Shown: positions 46,334-55,453, counted from the first letter of the stretch. The stretch is 64,000 bases of DNA from Amycolatopsis sp. 2-15 (GCF_030285625.1 NZ_CP127294.1:2924001-2988000); one strand, 5' to 3'. Notes: a model not told the origin generated them from the sequence alone. Translations and numbers: made by a program.

Positions 46334-47455
46334 TCACGCGTGCACGGTCAGCACGGGGTTGGACACGAGCCCGAACGACCGCAGCACCCCGAGCAGCTCC
46401 CGGTGCCCGAACGCCTGGCACGCCGACGCGAACCCGGCGCGCCGCGGCGGCTGCTGCAACAGCGAGTACGCGGCATACGCCTGCAACAAGCCCGTCTGCT
46501 TGTAGTTGCAGGTCCCGTGGATCACGCAATGGGCGCGGCCCAGTGGGCCGGACGCGTGCACCGAGTCCAGCGAGGTGTTGAGCCGCTGGTTCTCCCGCGG
46601 CGGCATCTCGTCGCGCACGGCCGCGGCCTGCTCGTTCAGCACCTTGAGCTTCTCGGCTTCGGGCAGGTCTTTGATCTGCTCCAGCACGGCGGCCACGATC
46701 ATCGGCACGCCCTGCATGAGCGCGCGGTCGAATACGCCGCCGATGGCCTTCACGTTGGCCACGCGCGGGTCGCGCTTGAACCACACCGGGTGCGAAGTCC
46801 CGCCCCACGGCAGCGCGAGGCCGGTTTCGTGGTGGCCGGGTACGACGACGTCGTGCAGCCCACCGTCGGCCGGCCACTCCTGGTACTCGTTCTGCTCCAG
46901 GTAGTACGCCGACGAGAGCGCCGCGTTGACGAGGATGGTGCGGGTCGAGGCGACCGTCGGGTAGCCCTTCCAGAACACCAGGATGTCGAGGGTGTCCAGC
47001 CCTGGCGTCTCCAGGCAGATGTTCGCGGCGATCTCGCCGGTCGTGTACATCTGCGCGACGCCCGGCGACAGCAGCAGCCCCTGGGCCGCCATGTCGGCGC
47101 CGTAGCGCTCCTCGGCCGAGATCAGCCAGTCCTGCTCCCCGGTCGTGTCGAGGTAGTGCGCCCCCGACGCGAGACAGGCCTGCACGACCTCGTGGCCGTA
47201 CTCGCTGAACGGGCCGACGGTGTTGCACACCACCGACGCGCCCGCGAACAGCTCGGTGAGCGGGCCGACCTCGTGGGCCACCTCCACCACCTCGTGGTCC
47301 ACGGTGTCGAGGCCGGGGATGTGGTCGAGCGATTCCTGGAGGCGGGCTTTGTCGCGCCCCGCGGCGACGAAGGGCACGTTGTACTCGCGCAGGTATTCGC
47401 AGATCAGGCGTCCGGTGTAGCCGGAAGCGCCGTAGACGACGACGGGCTTGCTCAC
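46334..47455 (-). CDS. Saccharopine-dehydrogenase-family NAD(P)-binding protein
   Basis: 373 residues, GTG start with AAAGGA upstream. N-terminal Rossmann domain VVVYGASGYTGRLICEYLRE and ASVVCNTVGPFSEYGHEVVQ, then an alpha/beta domain (HYLDTTGEQDWLISAEERYG) as in the trans-acting enoyl reductase / saccharopine dehydrogenase family. In actinobacteria this family includes enzymes of lipid modification. Here it is 16 bp upstream of the ligase, so the two are co-translated from one operon. The reaction is not known. Confidence 0.85.
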   Translation of the reverse strand: MSKPVVVYGASGYTGRLICEYLREYNVPFVAAGRDKARLQESLDHIPGLDTVDHEVVEVAHEVGPLTELFAGASVVCNTVGPFSEYGHEVVQACLASGAHYLDTTGEQDWLISAEERYGADMAAQGLLLSPGVAQMYTTGEIAANICLETPGLDTLDILVFWKGYPTVASTRTILVNAALSSAYYLEQNEYQEWPADGGLHDVVVPGHHETGLALPWGGTSHPVWFKRDPRVANVKAIGGVFDRALMQGVPMIVAAVLEQIKDLPEAEKLKVLNEQAAAVRDEMPPRENQRLNTSLDSVHASGPLGRAHCVIHGTCNYKQTGLLQAYAAYSLLQQPPRRAGFASACQAFGHRELLGVLRSFGLVSNPVLTVHA

Positions 47456-47512
47456 GACGGTTGTCCTTTCGCAGAGGTCGCTGAAGTCAGTGGTGTCGGC
47501 TCGGGTTTCCGG

Positions 47513-48316
47513 TCACATGCCCATGCCGCCGTCGACCGGCAGCCCCGCGCCGGTGATGAACCGGGCGGCGTCGGAGGCGAGGAACACCACGGCGTCGGCC
47601 ATGTCGGCCACCTCGCCGAGCCGGCCCGCCGGCGTCTGCCCGACCACGGCTCCGATCGCTTCCTCGACGCTGGGGAACAACCCCACCTCGACGACGTCGT
47701 TGGCCAGCTGGTTGCCCATCTGCGTGGGCACCAGCCCTGGGTACACGCAGTTCACGCGCACGCCGTAACCGAGCTTCCCGGCCTCCATCGCGGCCACGCG
47801 CGTGAGCCGGTCGACGGCCGACTTCGTGGCGGAGTAGCCCGCGATGCCGGGGAACGCGATGGTCGCGGCCACCGAGGAGATGTTCACGATCGAACCGCCG
47901 TTGCCGGCCGCGCCGCCGGGGCGCATCGCGCGGAACGCGTGCTTCACGCCGAGCGCGGTGCCCAGCACGTTGACCTCGAGCATCTTGCGCACGTGGGCGG
48001 GGTCGAGGTCGGCGAGGAGGCCGGTGATCTCCACGCCGGCGTTGTTCACCAGCACGTCGAGCCCGCCGTGCTCACCGACGACCGCGGCCACGGCCTGCTC
48101 CCAGCCCGCGTCGTCGGTCACGTCGAGGCGGACGAACCCGGCCGTGGCGCCGGTCTGCTTGATCGCGTCGGCCGTCGCGCGGCCCAGCTCCTCCTGCACG
48201 TCGGCGATGACCACGGTGGCCCCGGCCTTCGCGAGCGCCTCGGCCATCCCGGCCCCCAGGCCCTGTGCCCCACCCGTCACCAGCGCGGTTCGCCCGCTGA
48301 GGTCGTAGGAAACCAT
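47513..48316 (-). CDS. Short-chain dehydrogenase/reductase
   Basis: 267 residues. The ATG at 48316 follows AAGGAGG at proper distance. Classical SDR motifs: ALVTGGAQGLGAGMAEAL, NNAGVEI, Ser in IVNISSVAAT and YSATKSAVDR (Tyr-x-x-x-Lys), ending FITGAGLPVDGGMGM. NAD(H)-dependent alcohol or ketone oxidoreductase. First gene of the operon and divergent from the TetR regulator, whose tandem operators lie in the gap. Confidence 0.95.
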   Translation of the reverse strand: MVSYDLSGRTALVTGGAQGLGAGMAEALAKAGATVVIADVQEELGRATADAIKQTGATAGFVRLDVTDDAGWEQAVAAVVGEHGGLDVLVNNAGVEITGLLADLDPAHVRKMLEVNVLGTALGVKHAFRAMRPGGAAGNGGSIVNISSVAATIAFPGIAGYSATKSAVDRLTRVAAMEAGKLGYGVRVNCVYPGLVPTQMGNQLANDVVEVGLFPSVEEAIGAVVGQTPAGRLGEVADMADAVVFLASDAARFITGAGLPVDGGMGM

Positions 48317-48365
48317 CGACATCTCCTCCTTGAGACATGCGGCGTAGGTCACACCGTAGCCAACT

Positions 48366-48403
48366 TTGGACAGTCGTCAAGATTTTCTTGGACGGTCGTC
48401 AAG
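48366..48403. promoter_or_regulatory. Tandem operator sites for the divergent TetR regulator
   Basis: A 16-bp sequence TTGGACagTCGTCAAG recurs at 48366-48381 and 48388-48403 with one mismatch, spaced 22 bp start to start (two helical turns). Each copy is an imperfect dyad of the TTGACnnnnGTCcAA type used by several actinobacterial TetR regulators of lipid catabolism. It lies in the 128-bp gap between the SDR and TetR starts. Confidence 0.75.
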
Positions 48404-48444
48404 GAATTTCCGTGCCGCGGACCGAGCCGCGCTAGACTCCCGGC

Positions 48445-49068
48445 GTGACGCAGGCAAAGGAGCGCATCTCGCGCCGGGGCGTGGACAAGTTCGCCCAGCG
48501 GCGCGAGCAGCTGGCGGAATCCGCGCTGCAGGCGCTCGCCGAGCTGGGCTACGCCCGCACCAGCCTGCGCGAGATCGCCCAGAAGTCCGATTTCTCCCAC
48601 GGCGTGCTGCACTACTACTTCGCCGACAAGGTCGAGCTGCTCACCTACTCGGTGCGCAAGTTCGAAGAGGTCTGCGTGACGCGCTACGACGACGTCGTGG
48701 CCGAGGCGAACACCGCCGAGGAGCTCGAACGCGGCTTCGGCGCGGCCATGGCGGCCACGCTGCGCACCGACGCCGTGATGCACCGCCTCTGGTACGACCT
48801 GCGCAACCAGAGCCTGTTCGAGGAGTCCTTCCGCGCCGACGTGATCGAGATCGACGAGCGCAGGCAGGCCATGATCTGGCGCGTCGTCGAGCGCTACGCC
48901 GAGCTGGCCGGCGCCGTGCCGCAGGTGTCCGAGGCGGTCGCGTATGCCACGTTCGACGGCCTCTTCCAGCAGTTCCTGCTCCGGCACGTGGCCGGGCGGG
49001 AGAGCGCGGTCGCCGAGCTGGGTGAAGCCGTGCCGCGGGTGGTCAAGCAACTGTTCTGCACGACCTGA
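48445..49068 (+). CDS. TetR-family repressor
   Basis: 207 residues, GTG start. Helix-turn-helix LREIAQKSDFSHGVLHYYFA at about 42-61, followed by the helical ligand domain. Divergent from the SDR / dehydrogenase / ligase operon across a gap holding two near-identical operators, so it most likely represses that operon and itself, with an acyl-CoA as plausible inducer. Confidence 0.93.
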   Translation: MTQAKERISRRGVDKFAQRREQLAESALQALAELGYARTSLREIAQKSDFSHGVLHYYFADKVELLTYSVRKFEEVCVTRYDDVVAEANTAEELERGFGAAMAATLRTDAVMHRLWYDLRNQSLFEESFRADVIEIDERRQAMIWRVVERYAELAGAVPQVSEAVAYATFDGLFQQFLLRHVAGRESAVAELGEAVPRVVKQLFCTT

Positions 49069-49195
49069 CGTCGTGTGCTGCCCGGCCGTGTGAGTGCGGC
49101 GGGCAAATCCAGCGCACCAGGCTAGGATTCCGGACGTTCGGTCGGCAGGCAGGAGAGCCAGTGGTCGGGAAAGCGCGCTGCGCAGGGGGTGCTCT

Positions 49196-50251
49196 GTGAC
49201 GGCATCCTCAGCTGAGTTGCCTCCGGAACCCCAGGAGGTGGTCGGCCCGCTCACGCGCGCGGCGATCTTCCTGGTGGTCCGTGTGAACCCCGGCGGGGAG
49301 TCCGTGGCGAAGGACCTGCTGGCCGATTTGGCCGGGTTGCAGCGTTCCGTCGGGTTCCGGTCGCTGGACGGCGGGCTCACGTGCGTGGCCGGCATCAGCT
49401 CGTCGGCGTGGGACCGGATCTACGGCTCGCCGAAGCCGGCGGAACTGCACGACCTGCCGGTGTTCGCCGGGGACAAGCACACCAGCGTGACGACCAAGGC
49501 CGACCTGCTGTTCCACCTGCGGGCCGAGCGCATGGACCTGTGCTTCGAGCTCGAGTCGCTGATCATGGCGCGGCTCGAGGGCGTGGTCACGGTCGTCGAC
49601 GAGGTGCAGGGCTTCCGTTACTTCGACGCGCGTGACGTGCTCGGGTTCGTCGACGGCACCGAGAACCCGACCGGCCGCGGCGCCGTCGAGGCCGTGCTGG
49701 TCGACGACGACGAGGCGTTCAACGGCGGCAGCTACGTGATCGTGCAGAAATACCTGCACGACATGACGGCGTGGAACAAGCTGACCACCGAGCAGCAGGA
49801 GCTGGTGATCGGCCGGCGCAAACTGTCCGATGTGGAGCTGTCGGACGACGAGAAGCCCGCCGACTCGCACATCGCGCTCAACGTGATCGAAGACGAAGAC
49901 GGCAACGAGCTCGACATCCTGCGTGACAACATGCCCTTCGGGCGCCCTGCGTACGGCGAGTTCGGCACGTACTTCATCGGCTACGCCAAGACGCCCTCGA
50001 TCATCGAGAAGATGCTGGAGAACATGTTCGTCGGCTCGCCGCCCGGCAACACCGACCGCATCCTCGACTTCTCGACGCCGCTCACGGGTGCGTTGTTCTA
50101 CGTACCCACGGCGGAGTTCCTGGAAGGCCCGATCGTCGAGAGCGACGCGTCGGATGAGTCCGAGCCCTCGTCACTCAAGCCCCAGTCCCCGGCACCCAAG
50201 CCCGGCACCTCGCTGGGCATCGGCAGCCTGCGAAGGAGTCCCCGGTCATGA
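49196..50251 (+). CDS. Dye-decolorising peroxidase (DyP), encapsulin cargo
   Basis: 351 residues from the GTG at 49196 (AGGGGGTG upstream). DyP haem peroxidase of the B type: the distal motif GFVDGTENPTGRG near residue 150, and the IVQKYLHDMTAWNKL and NMPFGRPAYGEFGTYFIGYA segments near the haem. The C-terminus ends SLGIGSLRRSPRS, which matches the targeting peptide that docks DyP inside encapsulin shells. The encapsulin gene overlaps by four bases. The pair forms a peroxidase nanocompartment. Confidence 0.96.
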   Translation: MTASSAELPPEPQEVVGPLTRAAIFLVVRVNPGGESVAKDLLADLAGLQRSVGFRSLDGGLTCVAGISSSAWDRIYGSPKPAELHDLPVFAGDKHTSVTTKADLLFHLRAERMDLCFELESLIMARLEGVVTVVDEVQGFRYFDARDVLGFVDGTENPTGRGAVEAVLVDDDEAFNGGSYVIVQKYLHDMTAWNKLTTEQQELVIGRRKLSDVELSDDEKPADSHIALNVIEDEDGNELDILRDNMPFGRPAYGEFGTYFIGYAKTPSIIEKMLENMFVGSPPGNTDRILDFSTPLTGALFYVPTAEFLEGPIVESDASDESEPSSLKPQSPAPKPGTSLGIGSLRRSPRS

Positions 50252-51045
50252 ACAACCTGCATCGCGAACTCGCCCCGATCTCCGACGTCGCCTGGTCGGA
50301 CCTCGAGGACGAGGCCCGGCGCACGTTCGCCGAGTTCGCGTCGGCGCGCAAGGTGGTCGACGTGGTCGTGGTCGACGACGCGACCCTGTCCGCCGTGGGC
50401 ACGGGGCACGTCGAGGGTGTCGAGAGCCCGCTGGCCGGCGTGACCACGAGGCTTCGCACGGCGCAGCGGATCGTGGACCTGAAGGTGCCCTTCACCGTCA
50501 CGCGCGAGGCCGTCGACTCCGTGGAGTGGGGCGCGAAGGACCCGGACTGGCAGCCGGTGAAGGACGCCGCGCAGGCCATCGCGTACGCCGAGGACCGCAT
50601 CGTGTTCGACGGCTTCGCCGGCGCCGGCATCGCGGGCATCCGACCGGCGTCTTCGCTGAGCCCGGTCGCGCTGCCCGGTGAGGCGAGCGCGTATCCGAAG
50701 GCGATCGGCGACGCGCTGGCGAAGCTGCGTTCGGCCGGCGTCGCGGGGCCGTACTCGGTGCTGCTGAGCAACGCCGCGTACACCGCCGCGATCGAGGCGG
50801 CCGACCACGGTTACCCGGTGCTGGAGCACCTGAAGCAGATCGTGGACGGGGACCTGATCCTGACGCCGGCGATCGAGGGCGCGTGCGTGCTCACGACCCG
50901 CGGCGGCGACTACGAGCTGCACTTCGGGCAGGACCTGTCGATCGGCTACACGAGCCACGACGCCGACAGCGTGCAGCTGTACTTCCGCGAGACGCTGACG
51001 TTCCTGGTCAACACGGCCGAAGCCGCGGTCGGCCTGACTGCTTGA
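50248..51045 (+). CDS. Encapsulin shell protein
   Basis: 265 residues, ATG overlapping the DyP stop (ATGA). HK97-fold encapsulin of family 1: NLHRELAPISDVAWSDLEDE at the N-terminus, which lines the cargo-binding surface, and DLSIGYTSHDADSVQLYFRE with TLTFLVNTAEAAVG at the C-terminus. It self-assembles into a shell of about 24 nm in known family-1 systems of this length. It packages the DyP encoded just upstream. Confidence 0.97.
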   Translation: MNNLHRELAPISDVAWSDLEDEARRTFAEFASARKVVDVVVVDDATLSAVGTGHVEGVESPLAGVTTRLRTAQRIVDLKVPFTVTREAVDSVEWGAKDPDWQPVKDAAQAIAYAEDRIVFDGFAGAGIAGIRPASSLSPVALPGEASAYPKAIGDALAKLRSAGVAGPYSVLLSNAAYTAAIEAADHGYPVLEHLKQIVDGDLILTPAIEGACVLTTRGGDYELHFGQDLSIGYTSHDADSVQLYFRETLTFLVNTAEAAVGLTA

Positions 51046-51053
51046 GTTCGACC

Positions 51054-51085
51054 GGGGAAGCCGCCCTCGTGTGGGCGGCTTCCCC
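51054..51085. terminator. Terminator of the DyP-encapsulin operon
   Basis: Perfect 13-bp stem (51054-51066 with 51073-51085), 6-nt loop, then TTTTC. It also lies just beyond the stop of the convergent protease. Confidence 0.9.
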
Positions 51086-51093
51086 TTTTCGCT

Positions 51094-52014
51094 TCAGAGC
51101 TTTTCGGCCGCTTCGTAGAGGTTCTTCGCGTCCGCCCCGAGCGTGGCGCCTTCGAGGCTGAGGGTCTTGGACTCGCCGGTGGTCTCGTCGTAGTCGAGTT
51201 CGCCGCGGCTGGTGACCGAGAAGATCTCGCCGTCACCGGTCCAGCGGTTGAAGCCGTCGAACCACGGGCCGCCGCTGGAACCGCCGGCCATGTCGCACGT
51301 GGACATCCAGTGGTCGAACCCGGCCGGGTCCTGGTGCGCGGGCAGGTCGCACCACATCAGCGCTTCCCCGAAGTACGCCTTCGAACCGGCGTACCCGACG
51401 ATCGCGGCCTGCGTGGTTCCCTTGTGGTCGAAGGAAATCCGCTGTGTGCCCGCGACCTGGGCGATGTGGTGGCCCTGCTGCTGGTCGAGCACGACCATGG
51501 CCACGTCGGGTTCGCTGCCCGTGGTATAGGAGTGGCGGAAGGCGAGCGCGCGCGTCGCGAACACCCCGTGCAAGCGGCGGCCCTGGTCGTAGCCGGGCAC
51601 GAACACGGAGTTCTTGATCGGGATCACCTGGTCCTCGCGGTTCTGCCCGGCGTACGCGCAGTGCCCGGCCGTCACGAGGACGTCGCCGCTCGTGCTCGGC
51701 ACGGCGGTCGCGGTGCACCAGCTGTCCTGCGGCGCCTCGCCGGGCGAGACCTCGGTGAAGAACAGCCGCCCGACGCCCTGCGGCTCCGGCCCGGCCCAGC
51801 GCTTCGCCACCTGCTCCACGCGGTCGATCGTGTCGGCTCCGGCGGCCTTCATCTTCTCGGGCGTCCAGTACGCGAGCGCGGCCGCGCGGTCGGCGGTGCT
51901 GAAGGCGGTCACATCGTTCTCACCGGCGGCCGAGGCGGTGGTGGTCGCCGTGGCGGCTGCGGCCACCACCGCGGCGAGGGTCACCAGGGTGCGGCGGATC
52001 GTCAAGATCGTCAT
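51094..52014 (-). CDS. Secreted trypsin-like serine protease (V8-like)
   Basis: 306 residues from the ATG at 52014. Signal peptide about 1-29 (LVTLAAVVAAAATATTTASA). A propeptide-like region precedes the chymotrypsin-fold domain with the triad in VTAGHCAYAG (His), SEPDVAMVVLD (Asp) and DMAGGSSGGPW (Ser). Cysteine pairs around WCTAT/GHCA and WCDLP/TCDMAG fit two disulfides. It is related to glutamyl endopeptidases and other extracellular S1B proteases. No strong ribosome site; the start is supported by the signal peptide. Confidence 0.9.
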   Translation of the reverse strand: MTILTIRRTLVTLAAVVAAAATATTTASAAGENDVTAFSTADRAAALAYWTPEKMKAAGADTIDRVEQVAKRWAGPEPQGVGRLFFTEVSPGEAPQDSWCTATAVPSTSGDVLVTAGHCAYAGQNREDQVIPIKNSVFVPGYDQGRRLHGVFATRALAFRHSYTTGSEPDVAMVVLDQQQGHHIAQVAGTQRISFDHKGTTQAAIVGYAGSKAYFGEALMWCDLPAHQDPAGFDHWMSTCDMAGGSSGGPWFDGFNRWTGDGEIFSVTSRGELDYDETTGESKTLSLEGATLGADAKNLYEAAEKL

Positions 52015-52076
52015 GATCAGGAGACGGCCGGGGCTGCGGGCGGTTCCGACTCGGTCCGGTGAATTGCCCGGTCGTG

Positions 52077-52538
52077 CTAAGCCGGGGTGCCGCCGAGGGC
52101 GTCGAGGATCTTCTCGCACGTCGCGGTGAAGCGGGCGGCTTCGGTGGGCGAGACGACGTCGAAGAAGAGCTTGCGGACCTGCGCCACGTGGGCGGGGGCG
52201 GCGTCGACGATGGCCTGGTGCCCGGCGGGCGTGAGGCAGAACTCGGGGGAGCGCGCGTTGTCCGTGGGTTCGCGGCAGACGAGGCCACGGTGCTCCATGC
52301 GCTTGAGGTGGTGGGAGAGCCGGCTTTTCTCCCAGTCGGTGGATTCGACGAGTTCGTACGCGCGCATGCGCTCGTCCGGGGCTTCCGACAGGGTGACCAG
52401 AATCGTGTAGTCGGCGCCGGAGAGGCCGAACTCGTCCTGCAGGTGCCGGGTGAGCGCGTGGTCGAGGCGCCGGCTCATCTCGAGGAAAGCACGCCAGGCA
52501 CGCTGCTCGCCGTCGCCGAGCCAGCGCTGTTCTTTCAT
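52077..52538 (-). CDS. MarR-family regulator
   Basis: 153 residues, ATG start overlapping the MFS gene stop. Winged helix: LSGADYTILVTLSEAPDERM, YELVESTDWEKSRLSHHLKR and GLVCREPTDNARSPEFCLTP. It is co-transcribed after the MFS transporter and probably represses the pair in response to an exported compound. Confidence 0.92.
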   Translation of the reverse strand: MKEQRWLGDGEQRAWRAFLEMSRRLDHALTRHLQDEFGLSGADYTILVTLSEAPDERMRAYELVESTDWEKSRLSHHLKRMEHRGLVCREPTDNARSPEFCLTPAGHQAIVDAAPAHVAQVRKLFFDVVSPTEAARFTATCEKILDALGGTPA

Positions 52539-53725
52539 GAGGGGCGATGGTACCGGGGTCGGTTTCGCGTCAGCGCCGGCAACGCGGCCAGCAACGCGAG
52601 GCCGCGCACGACGCCGGCGACGGGGTAGGGGGCGCGCAGCCCGAAGGCCGCCGCGAGGAAGCCGCCGGTCAGCGTGCCGAGAGGGATGAGGCCCCAGCCG
52701 AGAAGTTTGTAGACGCTGGTGACGCGCCCGAGCAGCGGCGCCGGCACGAGGTCCTGGCGCAGGCTGACGGTGACGACGTTCCAGAGCGTGGTGACGAAAC
52801 CGTTGAGGGCGAGGAGAACGCCGAGGACCACGGCGTTCGGGCTGAGGCCGATGGCGGCGAAGACCGCGGCGTTCGCGGCGAGGCTGGTGATCAGGGCACG
52901 GTACGGCCCGATTTTCGCGACGACCCGGGCGTTGACCAGACCACCGGCGACGCTGCCGACGGCCGCGGCCGCGAGCAGCACACCGTAGCCGCCGGCGCTG
53001 ACGTGGAGGGTCTCGGTCGCGAGGAGAACGAGGGTCGCCGTGGCGAGCTGGCCGCAGAAGGTGTTGACGCCCAGCAGGATCGCGAGCGTGCGCAACAGCC
53101 GGTGGTGTGCGAGCCAGCGGAGGCCTTCGACGACCGGGGCTTTCCGCGTGCCTTGGTGCGTGCGGCGAGGCAGCTTCGCGACGAGCGCGGCGGACGCGGC
53201 GTAGGAGACCGCGTCGAGCCCGAACGGGAGCGCGGCCGCGAGCGCGAACAACGCGCTGCCCAGCGGCGGGCCGGCGAACTGGACGCCCACCGTCTTCACG
53301 ACCTGAAGCGAGCCGTTGGCGTGGGCCAGCAACGGTTTCGGGACGACGTCGGGCAGGAACGCCTGTGCGGCCGTGCCGAACACGACGTCGCCGGCGCCGA
53401 GGGCGACGGCCGTGAGGACCAGCAGCACGACCGTCGCCTGGTGGCCGGCGACGAGCAGCGCGACGGCACCCGCGACCGCGGCCTGCGAGAGCTGGGCGCG
53501 CGTCATGAGCCGGACGCGGTCGTGCCGGTCCGCCCAGGCACCCGCCGGCAGCGAGAGCAGCAACCACGGCACGTACCCGGCGGCGGCCACCAGCGAAACC
53601 AGCCGGGGATCGCGCGTGACGGTGACGGCCAGCAGGGGCATGGCCGTGACGAAGGCGCCGTTGCCGACGTTGTCGATCCCGTTGGCCCACCACAGCTTCC
53701 GGTACCCCAGCGGCAGTTTCGTCAC
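52535..53725 (-). CDS. MFS transporter (MFS_3 / enterobactin-exporter-like)
   Basis: 396 residues, GTG start, about 12 hydrophobic helices. N-terminal LGYRKLWWANGIDNVGNGAF and the loop AGAWADRHDRVRLMTRAQLS fit the EntS-like export group. It overlaps marR by four bases and is divergent from the ArsR-type regulator 68 bp away. Drug or metabolite efflux is likely. Confidence 0.9.
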   Translation of the reverse strand: MTKLPLGYRKLWWANGIDNVGNGAFVTAMPLLAVTVTRDPRLVSLVAAAGYVPWLLLSLPAGAWADRHDRVRLMTRAQLSQAAVAGAVALLVAGHQATVVLLVLTAVALGAGDVVFGTAAQAFLPDVVPKPLLAHANGSLQVVKTVGVQFAGPPLGSALFALAAALPFGLDAVSYAASAALVAKLPRRTHQGTRKAPVVEGLRWLAHHRLLRTLAILLGVNTFCGQLATATLVLLATETLHVSAGGYGVLLAAAAVGSVAGGLVNARVVAKIGPYRALITSLAANAAVFAAIGLSPNAVVLGVLLALNGFVTTLWNVVTVSLRQDLVPAPLLGRVTSVYKLLGWGLIPLGTLTGGFLAAAFGLRAPYPVAGVVRGLALLAALPALTRNRPRYHRPS

Positions 53726-53792
53726 GACGGGGATCCTGGCCGTGCCGCGTCGGCGGCGACATGATTTAGCCGAGTGCTACATACTCGGTGGA

Positions 53793-54782
53793 GTGGCGGA
53801 CATCGTCGAGGTGGGCGTCGCCGAGCTGGCGGCGACGCGCTTCGCCGTGTCGCCGTTGTCGGAGACGGTGGCGGCGCTGCTGCAGGTCATGGGGCGCACC
53901 CTGGGGCCGCTGCACCAGCCGTGGTTGCGGTGGGTTGCCGACGAGCTCGCGCGTGAGCCGCTCGACGTGCCGCTGGCCTGGGCTTTGCTGACCGCCAAGG
54001 GGCTGGGCTGGCCGAACTTCCTCGTCCCCGCTCCGGCGCACGCGACCAGCACGATCGACGACGACCTCGCCCTGCTCGGGCGCACCACGGCGCGGCAGGT
54101 GCGGGCCAGTATCTCGCGGGTTTTCGGGGACGATCCGCCGCCGGTCGTCGCGGATTTCGCGGCGCGTCCGGCGGCGGGGTTGCGGGTGCTGGCGGACGAG
54201 CTACGCGTGGCCTACGTTCGTCTGGTGGCGCCGCATTGGCCGCGGATCCGGGCCGTGCTGGACGCCGACGTCGTCTACCGGGCGCGTCAGCTGACGGTCG
54301 GTGGCGCGCAACGGCTGTTCGCCGATCTGCACCCCGAGCTGAGCTGGTCGGCCGGGTGGTTGCGCCTGTCCGGGACGGGCCGGGACGTGGTCGTCAACCG
54401 GGGGCCGGGGGGTCTGGTGCTGATGCCGCTCGTGCTCGGTTCGCCGGACGTGCTGATCAAGCGCAACACCGCCACGCAGACCACCGTGCGGTATCCGGCG
54501 CGTGGCGTCGGTTCACTGTGGACAGTCGGCGCCGCGCCGGCCGGAGACGCCCTGGTCCGCCTGCTGGGCCGGGCGCGGGCCGAGCTGCTGGAAGCCCTGC
54601 GGTCGCCGACGACGACCACGGATCTGGCGTCGGCGCTCGGTGTTTCGCCGAGCGCGGTGTCGCAGCACCTGCGCGTGTTGCGGGAGAACGGCCTGGTCGC
54701 GGGGCAACGGTCCGGGCGTTCGGTGCTGTACCTGACGACTCCGCTCGGCGAGGCGCTGCTCGGCCGGCGCCCTGTTACGTGA
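53793..54782 (+). CDS. ArsR-type winged-helix regulator with N-terminal DUF5937-like domain
   Basis: 329 residues from the GTG at 53793. Residues about 1-235 form an alpha-helical domain of unknown function (ELAATRFAVSPLSETVAALL, HQPWLRWVADEL). The C-terminal 80 residues are an ArsR winged helix (TTTTDLASALGVSPSAVSQH, LRVLRENGLVAGQRSGRSVL). This layout is common in actinomycetes next to MFS exporters. It is divergent from the MFS-marR pair with only 67 bp between starts, so it may share their promoter region. Confidence 0.85.
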   Translation: MADIVEVGVAELAATRFAVSPLSETVAALLQVMGRTLGPLHQPWLRWVADELAREPLDVPLAWALLTAKGLGWPNFLVPAPAHATSTIDDDLALLGRTTARQVRASISRVFGDDPPPVVADFAARPAAGLRVLADELRVAYVRLVAPHWPRIRAVLDADVVYRARQLTVGGAQRLFADLHPELSWSAGWLRLSGTGRDVVVNRGPGGLVLMPLVLGSPDVLIKRNTATQTTVRYPARGVGSLWTVGAAPAGDALVRLLGRARAELLEALRSPTTTTDLASALGVSPSAVSQHLRVLRENGLVAGQRSGRSVLYLTTPLGEALLGRRPVT

Positions 54783-54886
54783 TCCTGCGCAGCTGTTACG
54801 CGGCGCGGACATTCGCCTGACGGTCCGGCGACACGCGGGCCGCACCGTGGTCCGGGTGATCGTCGTGGGGTCGTCCGGGAGTGGGA

Positions 54887-55453
54887 ATGCCTGAAATCCG
54901 TACCAAGTTCGTGCTGTTGCTGCTGCCCGCGGTGCTCGTCGCGGGGTGTTCGACAGCGGCGGCGGAGTGGCCGACGGGCGTCGCCTCGGGTTCTTCCGGC
55001 TCCGACCCCGACACCGATCCGGCGCAGGGCGGGATTCCGTCGGGCAAGGACCTCACGCCGTTCGACACGAGCTACCCGGCCGTGTCGAATCTGGATCCGG
55101 GCCTGCTGAAGGCCGTGCAGCAGGCGGCGACGGACGCGCGCGGGCGGGGGATCGAGTTCAAGGTGACTTCGGGCTGGCGGAGCAAGGCGTATCAGCAGCG
55201 GCTGCTCGAAGAGGGGATCCAGAAGTACGGGAGCCTCGAAAACGCGCGCCAATACGTGAACACGCCGGAGAAATCGACGCACGTTTCCGGCAAGGCCGTG
55301 GACATCGGCCCGACCGACGCCGACGACTGGCTCATCCGCCACGGCGACGACTACGGCCTCTGCCAGGCGTATTCCAACGAGCTGTGGCATTTCGAGCTGC
55401 TCACGACGCCGGGTGGCACGTGCCCGGCGCCGTTGCCGAACGCGGCGGGTTAG
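54887..55453 (+). CDS. VanY-type D-alanyl-D-alanine carboxypeptidase, lipoprotein
   Basis: 188 residues from the ATG at 54887 (CGGGAG upstream). Signal peptide with lipobox LVAGCS, so it is anchored to the outer face of the membrane. Peptidase M15B domain: FKVTSGWRSKAYQQRLLEEG, zinc ligands in STHVSGKAVDIGP and ELWHFELLT. It trims D-alanine from peptidoglycan stem peptides. In some actinomycetes such enzymes accompany glycopeptide resistance, but no van genes are nearby. Confidence 0.93.
   Translation: MPEIRTKFVLLLLPAVLVAGCSTAAAEWPTGVASGSSGSDPDTDPAQGGIPSGKDLTPFDTSYPAVSNLDPGLLKAVQQAATDARGRGIEFKVTSGWRSKAYQQRLLEEGIQKYGSLENARQYVNTPEKSTHVSGKAVDIGPTDADDWLIRHGDDYGLCQAYSNELWHFELLTTPGGTCPAPLPNAAG

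Noticed and set aside
54887..55453. Glycopeptide-resistance cluster suggested by VanY
   Set aside because: No vanH, vanA, vanX or two-component genes are nearby; VanY-type carboxypeptidases are common housekeeping enzymes in actinomycetes.
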